DNA from: Euclidia mi
Taxonomy: Eukaryota; Arthropoda; Insecta; Lepidoptera; Erebidae
Length of the DNA: 64,000 nucleotides
Direction: 5' to 3'
Assembly: GCA_944739405.2 (NCBI GenBank)
Contig: OX123182.2
Coordinates: forward strand, 69,443,183 to 69,507,182
Shown piece by piece: positions 1 through 10,999 of the stretch. Numbering within the stretch: the first letter of the stretch is position 1; each line of letters begins with the position of its first letter. Position numbers and translations under genes: made by a program. The notes under the pieces are model-generated. The model saw only the letters and a program-made list of their open reading frames with translations. It was not told the DNA's origin and made no database searches.

Positions 1-655
1 CACTCGAGATCTTTACGGCTCATCGAGGGCGGTGCGGTAACCTCTTCAAGCTCCCAAAATCGCTTGAGAAGAGAATCAATATTATTTTCTTGAAGAACAG
101 AACAACAGCAAGACGTAATGTATTGAGAAGTATGTAACGTAGGTACGGTACCCATAATCACATACCCAAATACCGTCTCAATAGCGGGCGGTAAGTTATA
201 TTGTTCACTACGTACCACGTCAGTTAGTAGAAAGTGCGCGAATAATGCAGCTCCGATCAAAACATCAATGTCTGCCGGATTCGCAAACTCCGAGTCTGCC
301 AGCGGCAATGACTTGAGGTGTGTGAGTAGCGATACGTCCACATTAGCGTTTGGCAATGCGTCCGTAATACGCTCCACGATAAGCGAAGAAATGTTAAAAT
401 TAATATTCCTATCAAAACGCGAATGTATTTTAATATCTACGGAATCCTTGCAATGTTTTTCTGACCCACCGATTCCTTTGACCACTGAACTAGTATTTCT
501 AAAGTTATTCCACAATCCTAGGCGTTTAAAACATTCCAATGTTATTAAATTGGTCTGAGAAGCGCTATCGAGTAGACAACGTACCATGTGCGGCGACCCA
601 TTAACATCATAAACGATAACTAGCGCTGTCGCTAACAGTACCGTCTTAGACGCCA
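1..655 (-). pseudogene. BEL/Pao retrotransposon pol N-terminus, aspartic protease region (partial)
   Basis: Read on the minus strand this is an open frame that enters from the gag end and runs off the left edge. It carries LLDSAS, with the Asp codon complementary to 567-569, which is the active-site signature of the DUF1758-type aspartic protease of BEL/Pao elements. That enzyme matures the Gag-Pol polyprotein. The frame is shifted by -1 relative to the gag frame, which stops at 632-634, and the two overlap. BEL elements normally use one continuous ORF, so I read this as decay, although programmed frameshifting cannot be excluded. Reverse transcriptase, RNase H and integrase would lie outside the window. 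The family call is from recognition, not a search. Confidence 0.8.
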
Positions 656-1952
656 TACACTGCGTTTTGGCCCTGCGCGGATCATTATAGATGCGCGAGT
701 GCCGTCAAGGTTAGCGGATTGGCTTGACAACGGACTACTTTTATCAAAGTGCAACAATGAATGGTGTCGTTGATTACATGAACGACATCTCGTCTTACTA
801 GAACAATCAATAGTTTTATGCTTTATACTTAAGCAATTAATGCAAGCTTTGTTGTCTTTCACGCACTTGAAACGAGCAGCCGGACTCAAACCATTAAAGG
901 CGGGACACTTGTAGAAATGGTCGTGCACTATATTACTGCACAGACACTTCTGTGAATTAATTTTATTAGATTCCGAGCATGTTACGTAAGATTGTGGATT
1001 AGGGACCGAGTTATTATTACTATTTCGCGCTTTATTCAACCTTTGTTTGCTGCTGTTAGTGTTAGACGGGCTAGGTGAACTAGACTGCGTATTATGAAAT
1101 ATTCGACACTGATCTTTGATGAACGAAATAAAACTATCTAGTGTAGGTATTTTATTATTGCGTTCCGTCATCTCGAAAGCACGAATTGTTTCAGTGTCAA
1201 ACTTTTTTATAGCGAGTTGAAGCAACATAAAGTCGGAAAGATCTTCCAATTTTAAGTTCCTAAGAGAATTAACCGCGGTTAAGAAGTTATCTATAACCAG
1301 CTGGAAATTCGCGACAGACGCGGCACCGGACAGTTTAAGATTTAAAGCTTGATCAAAGTAGGTAGACGCTAGGACGCGCATGTCTTGATATCTATCAAGT
1401 AGTGACTGAAATATGACTTGATAATTCTCAGCACTGGGTGTGACACCTGCAAATACGGACTGGGCCTTTGGTGACAGTTTACCTATTAAATAGTACAACC
1501 TGTCAGCATCTGTAAGAGAACCATTATCGTGCACTGTAGACCTAAAACTCGCATAGAATAAGGGCCAGTTTCGTATATCGCCATCAAACGACACAATCTC
1601 GATTGGCGGTAACCTCGGCATGCGGGCCGCGGAAACGGGCTGTGCCGAATATTTACCCTCCAATTGCGATTGTATACGCTTAATAATACAATAAAGGTCT
1701 TCGAATGAGGTGTACGCCTGATAATTCGGTTTTTGTTTTCGGAAAATCTGTTCGAATACTATCTACTGTCATACAATAACTAAGGAATGATTCCCTATTA
1801 CTATCAGAAACGGCTGCGGTCTTTGAACGCTCATAAATGTTTTGAATACGCTCAAATAAAATATTGCGTTTTGCTTCTAAGATTGTCATCTCTTTGTCTG
1901 CCGACACGCGTGACTTCTTTTGTTGTGAGATGCTTACGTAAGTATAAGCCAA
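632..1952 (-). pseudogene. BEL/Pao retrotransposon gag (broken)
   Basis: A gag polyprotein in two frames. The N-terminal part (1,952 down to about 1,740) has a helical stretch containing TILEAKRNILFER. The rest (about 1,737 down to 632) begins with EDLYCIIKRIQSQLEGK and holds a DUF1759-like capsid core (FDGDIRNWPLFYASFRS), then a CCHC zinc knuckle of form Cx2Cx4Hx4C and a second Cys/His cluster for RNA binding. A frameshift in the A-rich stretch around 1,725-1,740 separates the parts, and a second one separates gag from protease. No ATG is present at the 5' end of the first frame, so the initiation site is lost or supplied by splicing. Gag would assemble particles in the cytoplasm. This copy is dead. 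Confidence 0.85.
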
Positions 1953-2750
1953 TGAGAACGAAACAAAATAAGAATATCTAAAGTACCTATTATTTTACCT
2001 AAGTAGGCAACACTTTAAAGCGGTGGAATTAAAAGTTGCTTGAAATATGAGATTTACAAGACAACTATGATAGTTCCAGAAATAATAATTGGGTAAGTAG
2101 GTAGCTACATAAAAGTATATTACCTACTGATGCGAAAACAACCATGTGACGGTTATGTGAATGGACTAGGAGTATAGCTAGGTGCTATAACTGCCTAGGT
2201 ACAGAGATATATCGAGGTTTTACGTATAAAACGTAAATTAATCGGGCTCGAAGGACCAAAAAATGTTTCGGCGAACCGAATGTTCCTAGTCGATTTGGGA
2301 AAACTATTAATATTGTGGACTGTAGGATTTCGGTTCTTATCGACTAAGAAATGAGAGAAAGCGGAAAGGGTGTTGTGGTTAGGAGCCTCTTACCTTGCTC
2401 GGCAGTCCTTTTCCTTGCAGATGGCGGCCGCTTGGTTTCTTCGGGAATTCTGAAGCTGCTTGAATCACTCCACTACACAAATCACTTTCACTCGCGAGCG
2501 GGTTTGTTAGGTTTTTTGGTATAAGCGGTAATAATTATATATAGCGATGCGGATTGCGGAATGCGGCGGACATGAGTTTTCGAGCGTCTCGAATCTTCCA
2601 TTATTTCTTCGTCGCCGTTGAGCAGGCGTTTTTGGGAGGAGATTCAGGAAAAAATATCGCTCGGATTGGCCGAGCAGCGACGAACCATTGACGTTGACAT
2701 AATTAAACTAGCAATGGAAAAGATAGATGGCGCTACCATATCCAAGGTGC
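1953..2750 (-). other. Probable 5' leader and LTR promoter of the BEL/Pao element
   Basis: This stretch lies directly upstream of gag on the minus strand. It contains a TATA-like TATATATAA (plus 2,535-2,543). About 300 bp further on is a leader segment with TTTGGTCCTTCGAGC, which I associate with BEL leaders. A GC-richer segment and a donor-like AAGGTAAGA (minus, near 2,390) also occur. LTR ends cannot be fixed because the partner LTR is outside the window. The boundary with the neighbouring gypsy-like remnant is uncertain. Confidence 0.4.
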
Positions 2751-2751
2751 A

Positions 2752-3132
2752 TTGGACGAGATGGCGCCGAATGCAGAAGGCGAACGAGTGATGAGCTTCC
2801 ATCAAAACCGAGGTAGGTCAAACCGTCATCAACGTGGTAATTTTCAGAATAGTTTTAATATGGGTACGTTTAGAGTATTTTCAAATTCACAGAATTATAA
2901 TAATCGGGGTCGTGGTAATAACTGTGGTCCAAGTGGAATTTGTAACTTTGATAATTCATCTAATTATCGCGGTTGTGGTGGTTTTCGTGGCCACACAACA
3001 TTTCGTCGCCCGGCCCGACAACATCCGATTAACTTAGCTGATTCGAGTAACAGCAGTAATAGTTCTCAGTCCATACAAAATTCTGAAGTAAAGACTGAAA
3101 CTGAGAATAAAAATTTGTTTTTTCGTGCATGA
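2752..3132 (+). pseudogene. Ty3/gypsy errantivirus-like gag, C-terminal fragment
   Basis: The frame encodes a basic, Arg/Gly/Asn/Ser-rich tail with repeated RG and RGN units (NNRGRGNN, RGCGGFRG) and a Ser/Asn-rich linker. It is immediately followed in another frame by an aspartic protease start. That order fits the nucleocapsid end of a gypsy-type Gag. The first ATG is at 2,761. The rest of gag is missing, so the copy is truncated at its 5' side, apparently by the flanking BEL element. The RG-rich tail would bind RNA. The errantivirus-like assignment rests on domain order and the protease motif only. Confidence 0.5.
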
Positions 3133-3249
3133 ACATTTTTATTGTCAAAATATTAATTCTATACATTTAAATGTTTTTCAAGTGTCCCGTAGTTGGTTAC
3201 TTGACACCCGCGCGTCATTGACCATAGTTAGGCAAGATGTATTAGAAAA
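3122..3249 (+). pseudogene. Ty3/gypsy aspartic protease, N-terminal fragment
   Basis: In a frame shifted from the gag tail, the sequence reads SWLLDTRAS followed by LTIVRQDVL, the flap-side start of a retroviral-type protease. The catalytic DTG is changed to DTR (codon 3,209-3,211), so this copy could not be active even if complete. The coding sequence stops at 3,249, where a fold-back repeat begins. It continues the truncated gag upstream. Confidence 0.6.
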
Positions 3250-3277
3250 TTACAGTTTTCTAATACATCTTGCCTAA
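3228..3277. repeat. Fold-back inverted repeat, 22-nt perfect arms
   Basis: Arms 3,228-3,249 and 3,256-3,277 are perfect reverse complements with a 6-nt spacer. The left arm is the end of the gypsy-like protease fragment, so the right arm is a local inverted copy of it. The segmental duplication begins about 25 bp later. Confidence 0.95.
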
Positions 3278-3589
3278 TAATTGTTCCATTCCATATAGAT
3301 ATAGAAATTAAATAACGTTGTTAATGGAAATAGGTACCGCTTTGTATATTTAAAAATGTTGCTTCGGTAAAGCGAAACAAGAAAAGAGCACGTTTTATTT
3401 AATACAAGATATCTAATAAAACTCATATCATGAAACTCATTAAAATATTATGCGTTTGTTGACCATGATGTTGATGATGAAACAGATGCAATATGTTGAA
3501 CCGTAGATACAGCACAACAAAACAAAAAAACAATTACGTTGGTAGAGAATAAAATGGCTGATTGTTAAACCCGTTATTCCAGTAGGCTT

Positions 3590-3660
3590 TATAAATAGAG
3601 TGCGACAACGCGAACTGAACAATCGGAACGGTACTCGTACAGACGAACATCCTCCGTCTG
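3590..3660 (+). promoter_or_regulatory. Conserved TATA core-promoter-like block, copy A
   Basis: TATAAATA at 3,590-3,597 is followed about 20-30 nt downstream by GAACTGAACAATCGG and then a conserved stretch. The same arrangement is kept at 27,720 in copy B. No conserved ATG or ORF follows, so the transcript, if any, would be non-coding or begin with an untranslated exon. Confidence 0.35.
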
Positions 3661-4857
3661 GATGAATGTTGCAGGCCAATTGTAATGTTCGCTGGATTGC
3701 GAAGCGTCTAGTCGCCTTTAGTGTGTTGTATTTTCATTCCTTTGAAAAACGCTTTCATCTTATAAACGATACGCTTACATCAAAATAACAAACCCGATAC
3801 AGAAATAAGTGTTCGTTTGGTTCTACGAGTAGGGACAATTGCAGTTTCTATGTCAGTTTCAGACATACATAATTACGCTGTACAAACCACACATTAAAAT
3901 TTATAACGTGACTACAACGTCCCCACTAATAATGGGCTATGAAACTGTTTAATGTTTTATGAGTCGACTAATCTACATGTCATCGCATTGCCGTTTGAAT
4001 TAAACTAATTTTGCTTGTATTTGGCCGAGCTATTAAACTAACGTGCTGGTTTGATCTCATCGGTCTGTCTTTTTCTATGGTATCAACATTATTATGAAAT
4101 GATTGGGCGTTTTTGAAGCTGCATATCGTGGAACTGAACTGCGACATGTATATCAGAATATAAATAAATATGTAATACTAGCCGAGTGCCCCCGGTATTA
4201 TCCGTGAAAATACATTTCACCCCTATTTCCCGTTTCGAGGTCGAATTTCAAAAGTTTTCTTCTTACAGACATTTACGTTATGATTCAAATACATTTTTCA
4301 AATTTCATTTTTAGCTTCGTGTATTTCGGCTTGATGAGTAAGTCTGTTTTCTTTACGTTATTATGATTAAGTAACTAAGTAAATTCTGGCATATTTTGCT
4401 ATTCCAGATTCTTTTAGGGCGGCTCTTAATGTGTCTGCTTTTGTTTCATAATCTTTCTATTCTCTGAACAATTGTACTTTTATTTTAAAATGGTATAAGT
4501 TGAATTGTAGAAAATGTTCCTAAGGGAAAATGTATAGTTTCCTTTGTATATCAATGACTAGAGCCGAAATATACGTAACACCCCTGCAGCCGAGCAATGC
4601 GGATATTTGTTTAGCACGCGCATGAAGATAGCGCAGGTGCACTTTGCATTGAAATGATTGCACCCTATTTACTATGTACTGGCACAGTTAATCATTGTAT
4701 CTATAGACACAGGTAAAAGTTAATAGTAATTTTAGTGAACAGTAAGTTTGTCCAAACACAGATAGTCATTAATGAGGTCGTGCCGTAGATTGGTTCCTGC
4801 GAGAGCTCACGGAGGCAGCGACTGGGACACGTCGCAATTGGATTGGTAACGAGCGGG

Positions 4858-5350
4858 GATTATTGATTGAATCCATCATTCCCATGTGAATTGTCGTTAT
4901 TAGTGACGCGACATTGTTACTATACCGCCACTCTATTCCTGCCATCGCCCGACGTCAAAAGAATTTTATATTTCGAATACACCACTGACATTTCAAATTC
5001 TTTTTTCAAAGCCAATAGGTTGCCATACCTACGTATAGAAACATGTTGATGCGCGCTTTGATGAAAAGGGCGCTGCAAGTGCGTTTTTTGCGTTACGATT
5101 TTACTTGCATCCGTAGTTTTATTAATATACATGGACGAAAAAGGTCAATCAAACAGTCTTCGTACCATAGTGAGTATTAACATTCTATGTGATCTACAGT
5201 GAAGCATTTCGGCCGTTTATTTGAGCAGTACAAGGCCTACTTTTTTATTATTGATTTAGGTATGTGGGAATACGGAATAGGAAATAATATATATAATAAT
5301 TGTTTCGAGTCTGTGTGTTCATTGTGTACGTTAGTTGTACGTTTGTAAAG
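4858..5350. other. Copy-A-specific block with a SINE-C tail at its end
   Basis: Copy B goes straight from GGTAACGAGCGGG to GGATTTATTCCTAG-like sequence, while copy A has about 490 extra bases. The last about 70 bases (5,298-5,365) match the body of the SINE-C family (TTGTTTCGAGTCTG and GTAAAG motifs). The rest has no recognisable coding content. It is either an insertion in A or a deletion in B. Confidence 0.55.
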
Positions 5351-5629
5351 ACCCCCGTGACACTGGATTTATTCCTAGTCCGAGGGATGTATAAAAACTA
5401 AAAAAAATGAAATCTCTTACTCTACTAACAGTCAACTAAACAACTTTCATAGCTTCAACATTATTGTTAAAACATCAACGGTATATTAATCGTTACTTGC
5501 CTGCCTAAATACTGAGATTACCGAATAAAATAGTTTAATTGGACATTGCCAAATGACTAAAACCAAACGTCTTGGCCACAACTACGGCTGATGTAACTCT
5601 TAACCGATAAGTCGGAGACAAAACCTTGT

Positions 5630-5735
5630 GACATGTGGTAAACTATGGCCGAACCCTTCTCAAAGTGAGAAGACGAACATGCCCAGCAGTGTAACAGTAT
5701 ATATAAAGGGCTCATGATGATGAATATTTCAAAAG
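5630..5735 (+). mobile_element. SINE-B, 3' tail fragment
   Basis: It matches the end of the longer SINE-B copy at 23,232, including the CTATGGCC, GAGAAGA and CATGCCCAGCAG blocks and the terminal GATGATGA run. The 5' tRNA-like head is missing. The same fragment sits at 29,568 in copy B, so it predates the duplication. Confidence 0.7.
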
Positions 5736-5793
5736 TTCTGCAAAATTTTAGGAGTGTGATCTAATTAAATACTCTCAACATTCTTATAAATAA

Positions 5794-6000
5794 CTGGAGG
5801 ACGCCAGCAGCTACGCCTGCATTTTTTTTAAATTTACCCGTTTTGGCCGATCCCGTGGGAATTTCGGGAAATCCCTTCTTAGTGCACCCCTACGGTCCCC
5901 AAGGAACATACATGCCAAATTTCAGCTTCCTGCGCCCAATAGTTTCTGCTGTAGCGTGTCTGTCAGTCAGTCAGTAACGCAAGGATTTTATATATTAAGA
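5794..6000 (-). mobile_element. Short non-autonomous Helitron-like element (copy 1)
   Basis: Read on the minus strand it starts TCTTAATATATAAAATCC after a T/A boundary and ends CCAG, a changed CTAG. It is one of four about 206-bp near-identical copies (also 9,426, 29,715 and 53,552). It is shared with copy B at 29,715, so it is older than the duplication. No protein is encoded; the open frames in it are chance. Confidence 0.7.
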
Positions 6001-6278
6001 TAATTGTTAAATAAAACCTTAAAAGACACTTAATGTAGCAACGAAACAAATAATACTACTTAGAAGAACACAAAAACTTATTATTCAATTTTAATTTACT
6101 TATGAAGCACACTTTGACAGTTTATAAACGCTTCTATAACTTAAAACTAAAACTTTTTGCATTTTATGAAATTACTTAATTATAAAACACAGCTAAAAGA
6201 AATGAAACCGATGTCGACGTATAAGCATAAGAATATTTTTTTAACTTTTCACAACTTGTAAACAATTATTTAATTAGC

Positions 6279-6570
6279 TGTTAAAATGTATTTTTTTATT
6301 TATTTATAGTCTCACGCCTGTATCCCCGAAGGGGTAGGCAGAGGTGAAAATATTACACCCACGTTTCGCCATGAATTTTTAGGTCCCACGTAATAGGAGG
6401 CGAGCCTATTGCCCTTACCGGGCACATCACCATACTCCGGGCTGCTACTCAGTATTCGGAAAAACCAGTAACACTTTTGCCCGACCCGGGAATCGAACCT
6501 AGGACCTCCGATCAGAAGTCGCATACGCTATCCACTGGACCACGGAGGCAGTCGAAGTTGTTAAAATGTA
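6279..6570 (-). mobile_element. SINE-A (tRNA-derived), full copy with target-site duplication
   Basis: On the minus strand the head carries a box-A-like TGGTCCAGTGGATAGC and a box B GGTTCGATTCC, the internal RNA polymerase III promoter of tRNA-derived SINEs. It ends in the tail CTACCCCTTCGGGGATACAG followed by AT-rich simple sequence. A 12-bp direct repeat TGTTAAAATGTA (6,279-6,290 and 6,559-6,570) flanks it. Copy B has the uninterrupted site near 30,205, so insertion followed the duplication. The tail matches the RTE LINE in this window. Confidence 0.9.
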
Positions 6571-6939
6571 ATTACTGACAAATAACTTAATGGGTGGCAT
6601 TTGGTTATTAACAGACCTAGGTAGGTATGCACATATCACGATAGGGTTACTGCAAAGTATGCTTGCTTTGATTGGCATGACCCCACCTCTACGGGAGAGC
6701 GAAGACAGGTTCCACAAGCCCCAAATTCAAATCTTAGAGAAAGATTCAATCTGTAACAAGATTTCTTCCACGAGACCAAAAATAACTATCAACAAGTAAG
6801 TAGTTTGTGCATGACCTTTACGAAATCGACTTATTTGCCCTTGAGTATATTCTGTAGATATATGAGAGTTTGTAAAAACATGTCTGTGGCTTTTAACTGT
6901 AAACATACTAGAAATGTCATCATCATCATCGTCCGTCCG

Positions 6940-7190
6940 AATCCCGGTTGCATCCAAGACTTGACTTTACATATTATAAGATGAAGTTTCCTGTCCGTCC
7001 TGTATGTCTATATAACGCGATAAACTCAAAATCTGCCGAACGGATTTTTTTACGGTTTACACTAATAAATAATGTGATGCCTGAGGAAGAGCTTATGTTA
7101 CGACGCTCCACCCTAATACAAGGGTGGAGCGTCAGGCGATGTGATAAAAATAGAAAAAGCGGAAAGACTTATTATTGCAAGACATTATAG
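6940..7190 (+). mobile_element. Helitron-type internal fragment
   Basis: The stretch AACTCAAAATCTGCCGAACG followed by a GTGATGCCTGAGGAAG block resembles the body of common lepidopteran Helitron repeats. The same fragment recurs at 34,470. The ends are not clear, and copy A carries an extra fold-back inside it. Confidence 0.45.
7102..7133. repeat. Fold-back, 13-nt perfect arms
   Basis: Arms GACGCTCCACCCT (7,102-7,114) and its reverse complement (7,121-7,133) are separated by 6 nt. Copy B at about 34,590 has only one GGGTGGAG-type arm, so the inverted partner was gained in A or lost in B. Confidence 0.85.
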
Positions 7191-8203
7191 CTGTTCTTAT
7201 TTCATGGCGTCATAATGTGAAAAAATGCAAAAAAAATAATAAAGTATTTATAGTCAAAGTATAAATTGCTTAATGAAAACAGACAAAAAACCTTTTACTT
7301 TTATGAAAACAACCATTTCAATCACGTCAATAAATACTTAAATTACGATCTGTGTACGCGACTATTACAGCTACACTATCTAATTAAAAAAACTTACCTA
7401 CTTAAGCAAATTAGTATTTAAAGTAAAACTATAGTACCGCTTTTTTGGACACATACCGTAATCTCGTATAAGAGGTAATTTACCTTTATTTTCAATCAAT
7501 TACGTGCGACAGACCCGTTATATAAGTACGAGTTATTTAATTTTCTATCCAAAATTAAACAATATTTACTATCACAGTACACTATCAAATATGTCAAATA
7601 ATTGCTATGCCGTGTCGTGACACCATGTGGTTTAATGCACAATACCGGTAGGGATATTACATCCGTAGGCCAAAGATAGTTGCAAATAGTTGGGACCATA
7701 CAAAAGCGTATCCATTACCATGGGCACTGATTTGTCACGCCGCTGATTCATTAGTAGAACATTAATCTTACAACGCGACTGCGGTGTTACATCATAAAGC
7801 TTTATTTTGTTTACGCCGCTATGCCGTAGCCGCCTACGACTTCGTAGCGACGCGACGTAGCGACGAAGCTAATTCGTAGCACGACTTACGCGATTCTCCC
7901 AAAGATTACCGTGTTATGTTAGTTTCGGTATGTGTCACACAGCTTTTAGCTGAAAGTAATTTAAATGCTGGAGTTGATACATGGATCTAATTTATAATTA
8001 AGATAAGAAATAAACGTACATGATACTGTTTTACTAAGCTAAACAAAATTAATTTAACCAACTGCTTCGTAATCAACGTTCAGAGTCAAATATTATTATT
8101 CACCTTTAATAAGGTTAACCATAGAAACAGATTATTTACCTATCACATTTTGTTAACTTATGATACATGATATATATTTGATACGTATGTATGTATAAAA
8201 ATA

Positions 8204-8335
8204 CATAAACTCACGCCTGTATGGTCGTGTCGGGGTAGGCAGAGACTAAGGAACGCCATTTGCAACGATGCTGACATATCTCTCTTGCTCCATTCAGTCG
8301 CATCAAGTTTTTCATGCATGTTCTTCTGTTTATAA
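8204..8335 (-). mobile_element. RTE LINE, 3' end fragment (copy A)
   Basis: It matches the last about 130 bases of the RTE LINE at 24,645 (CTCACGCCTGT, GGGGTAGGCAGAGACTA, AACGCCATTTGCAACGAT on the plus strand). It is a severely 5'-truncated insertion. The partner is at 35,705 in copy B, so it predates the duplication. Confidence 0.8.
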
Positions 8336-9119
8336 TTTGAAATAACGATATGGTCTTAAGTCATACCTTAGGTTGCTTCTAAAATATTTTTTTTCAAAAA
8401 TATGTCATTTATAAATAGCCTTTATAAATCTATAAGTTGTAAAATTTTCCAGTAGACAAAAGTCTTCGCTGTAAAGCCATTATCTAAATTGAATAGAGCC
8501 GAAAATTTCCTGAAACAAGGAAACTCCTTTGATAAGGCTGAACGTTAATAATAGGACGCTATGTAGAACACCTGTAGAACTTACAGCACATTCAGCCACA
8601 TTCCTTGGAAAATAACCACAAAGAACGAACGAAGGAACCGTTCATACATACGTCATGCAATGATATCATTAACGTGGTCTCAGTGTTCCATTCTTGAACG
8701 ACGAAGACAAAACAATATTGATATTGGATAATGGAAAAATGGCGTGTTAGAAACGTCTTACTACCGAGGAAAATTGCCATTTCCTTGCTATTCTTCTATC
8801 TGGAGGTACTTACTGACCAAAGTTGTTGGTTTTAGTGCGTTTTGTCTCCGTATCGCTAAATACTTATTAACTGATAATGTAGTTTTAGTTCTATACGAAC
8901 CAATATGTTGTTGAAGGTCGTTTCTATCGTGTTCGCACCTTAAATTGAATTGCAATTTAGATTAAGAGCTATGCTGCAACATTCTCAAAGATGGAAAATG
9001 TAATTGAAAAAGTACTTGTTAATAAAAGCCAGTAAGCACCGGTAAGTATCTATAAATGGGATTTGTCAAATAAATCGTAATCATGTATATCACTGACAGT
9101 ATATTTACGCACTAAAATG

Positions 9120-9400
9120 ACTGCCATGATGGTTTAGTCGTGAGTGATCTTGACTGCTAAGCAACAAGTCCTCGGTTAGATTGCCAAATATGATGACTCC
9201 TAAATCTTTGTATGACGAGCATGATTTGACCTGTAGCTGAGAGAGATTTTATGTACCTATCTGTAATTTATATGTAAATAAAAAATATGTATTATATAAG
9301 TGGATGTTATGTATTTGTCAGCTATATGTTCACTGCAGTACAGACTTGTCTAGTTATGGATCAAATAGCTGTATGTGATAATGTATTATCCCGCGGTACA
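9120..9400 (+). mobile_element. Degenerate tRNA-like SINE (SINE-E)
   Basis: A head resembling a tRNA (TGATCTTGACTGCTAAGC then a decayed box B CTCGGTTAGATTGCC) is followed by an AT-rich body. A related decayed copy lies at 37,490-38,200 in copy B, interrupted there by a later SINE. Boundaries are approximate. Confidence 0.4.
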
Positions 9401-9425
9401 TTATAGGTATGCTATTTTACCTTTA

Positions 9426-9631
9426 TCTTAATATATAAAATCCTTGCGTTACTGACTGACTGACAGACACGCTACAGCCGAAACTATTGGGCGCAGGAAG
9501 CTGAAATTTGGCATGTATGTTCCTTGGGGACCGTAGGGGTGCACTAAGAAGGGATTTCCCGAAATTCCCACGGGATCGGCCAAAACGGGTAAATTAAAAA
9601 AAATGCAGGCGTAGCTGCTGGCGTCCTCTAG
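9426..9631 (+). mobile_element. Short non-autonomous Helitron-like element (copy 2), copy-A-specific
   Basis: It starts TCTTAATATATAAAATCC right after an A and ends CTAG right before a T, as expected for Helitron rolling-circle insertion between A and T. Copy B near 38,225 has CCTTTGACATTATATACTTT where copy A has CCTTTA, the element, then TGTTATCATATACTTT. The element is thus precisely absent from B and there is no target duplication. No protein-coding content. Confidence 0.8.
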
Positions 9632-10935
9632 TGTTATCATATACTTTGAATCTCCCATAGAAGTTAAAGTGCCAACAAGATCCATCTTTTTTATAGCAGA
9701 ATGTATCCATAATATTGTGAAATAAATCTTCATAGAGTAGTAGCAAGTATGTATTAATTTATTAAGTATCCATCGAACCTTAGTTCCAAACAGCGAAGTT
9801 GAGTTATTGTGTATTGAGTTCAATTGGTTTTAGACGTAGAGTTCGGAGTTCACAAGTGTGTATGCGACGATGTATGACGTACCTCGGTCTGATATCAACT
9901 GTTGACTGCCAACTAGAACAAGATATTGCAGGTACGCGAACTGTTGACTTATTTCAAGATGCTTCAACTTTCTGTGCACAGCATGAGAATGTACATCCAT
10001 GAAATCTGGAATTGTTTTCGCTCGAACTTGTGATGAACGTGGTGAATTGTTTTAATATATTTGTTAAGGTTTTGCTCTATCTCGCATACATTTTAAAATT
10101 ATATCAAGATGTATTTAACACAAGTTACATTCAACCAATTCAATCTACACGATTTCTACATTTTTTTGACATTTATGAAACATTTTTTAAGTTTTCAGTT
10201 AAATTGTCAGAAATTCTCTTTAATTAATTGCTATAAGTATAAAATGAGGTTCCGGGCAAAGACTTAAAACCAAAACTATTTGGAGCAATTTATTAAGATA
10301 CAACCTACTGCACTTTTAATGAAAAGTAACAAATTTTTACTTTATCTGAAACAAAGGAAATTAAAATGATAGATCACAAGGTTTTTAGAAACATAACTCA
10401 TTCTGCTGTAGAACTTGTGGTGAAATTCATGTGTGTCTTCTTTTTAAACTTAAACTTGCGGTTCCATTGACTGAAATGGAGATTCCTATCACATTACTAT
10501 GCACTTCATTGTCATCGTAAGTATTCGATGTTGAGCTGTTATAATAATTAAAAATTTAATTTCATGACGATATACAATATTATTGTAGCATAGGTTTGCA
10601 ATTAGGTTAAATGCCCCAATTTTTTACTAGATTCTTAGTTCTACATATATTGTGAAAATAAACCTGAGACACGAATAAATATGTGGAAATGTGTAACCTT
10701 TGCTTAACCTTTCAAGAATAACGGCCTTAGGCTTTGAAAGATGCGTTCACTGTATATATTGAAGTATTTCATCTTTCATATTTATTTACCTTCATTTTGT
10801 GTTAAACAGTATCTCATACGTATGCTAATTTACGAAAATGTATTCGGTGAACTCGGAACTTCAAATATGTTTCTGTATCAAGATGTGATGTGATATTATC
10901 TTTACATAAAGAGTTCTTTACACGTATACATGTAC

Positions 10936-10999
10936 ATATTACGTTTCGTCCGTACGTTGGCGTTTAGTTAAACGCCAACGTACGGACGAAACGTAATAT
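10936..10999. repeat. Fold-back, 31-nt perfect arms with a 2-nt spacer
   Basis: Arms 10,936-10,966 and 10,969-10,999 are perfect reverse complements around GT. Copy B (42,690-42,725) contains only the right-arm sequence with one change. The left arm and some 70 bases beside it are extra in copy A. Confidence 0.97.

Noticed and set aside
3440..3679. Minus-strand open frame related to 27,618-27,851
   Set aside because: The two copies have shifted frames relative to each other; similarity is explained by the segmental duplication.
6480..6550. tRNA-like sequence with A and B boxes
   Set aside because: It is the head of SINE-A, fused to a body, repeated in the window and bounded by a TSD. The heads at 23,232, 26,400, 44,340 and 46,900 were rejected as tRNA genes for the same reason.
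9449..9823. Minus-strand frame with a FLRPIVSAVACLSVSQ end, repeated at 53,575-53,778
   Set aside because: It is antisense of the Helitron-like element plus flank; identity between copies is explained by the element.
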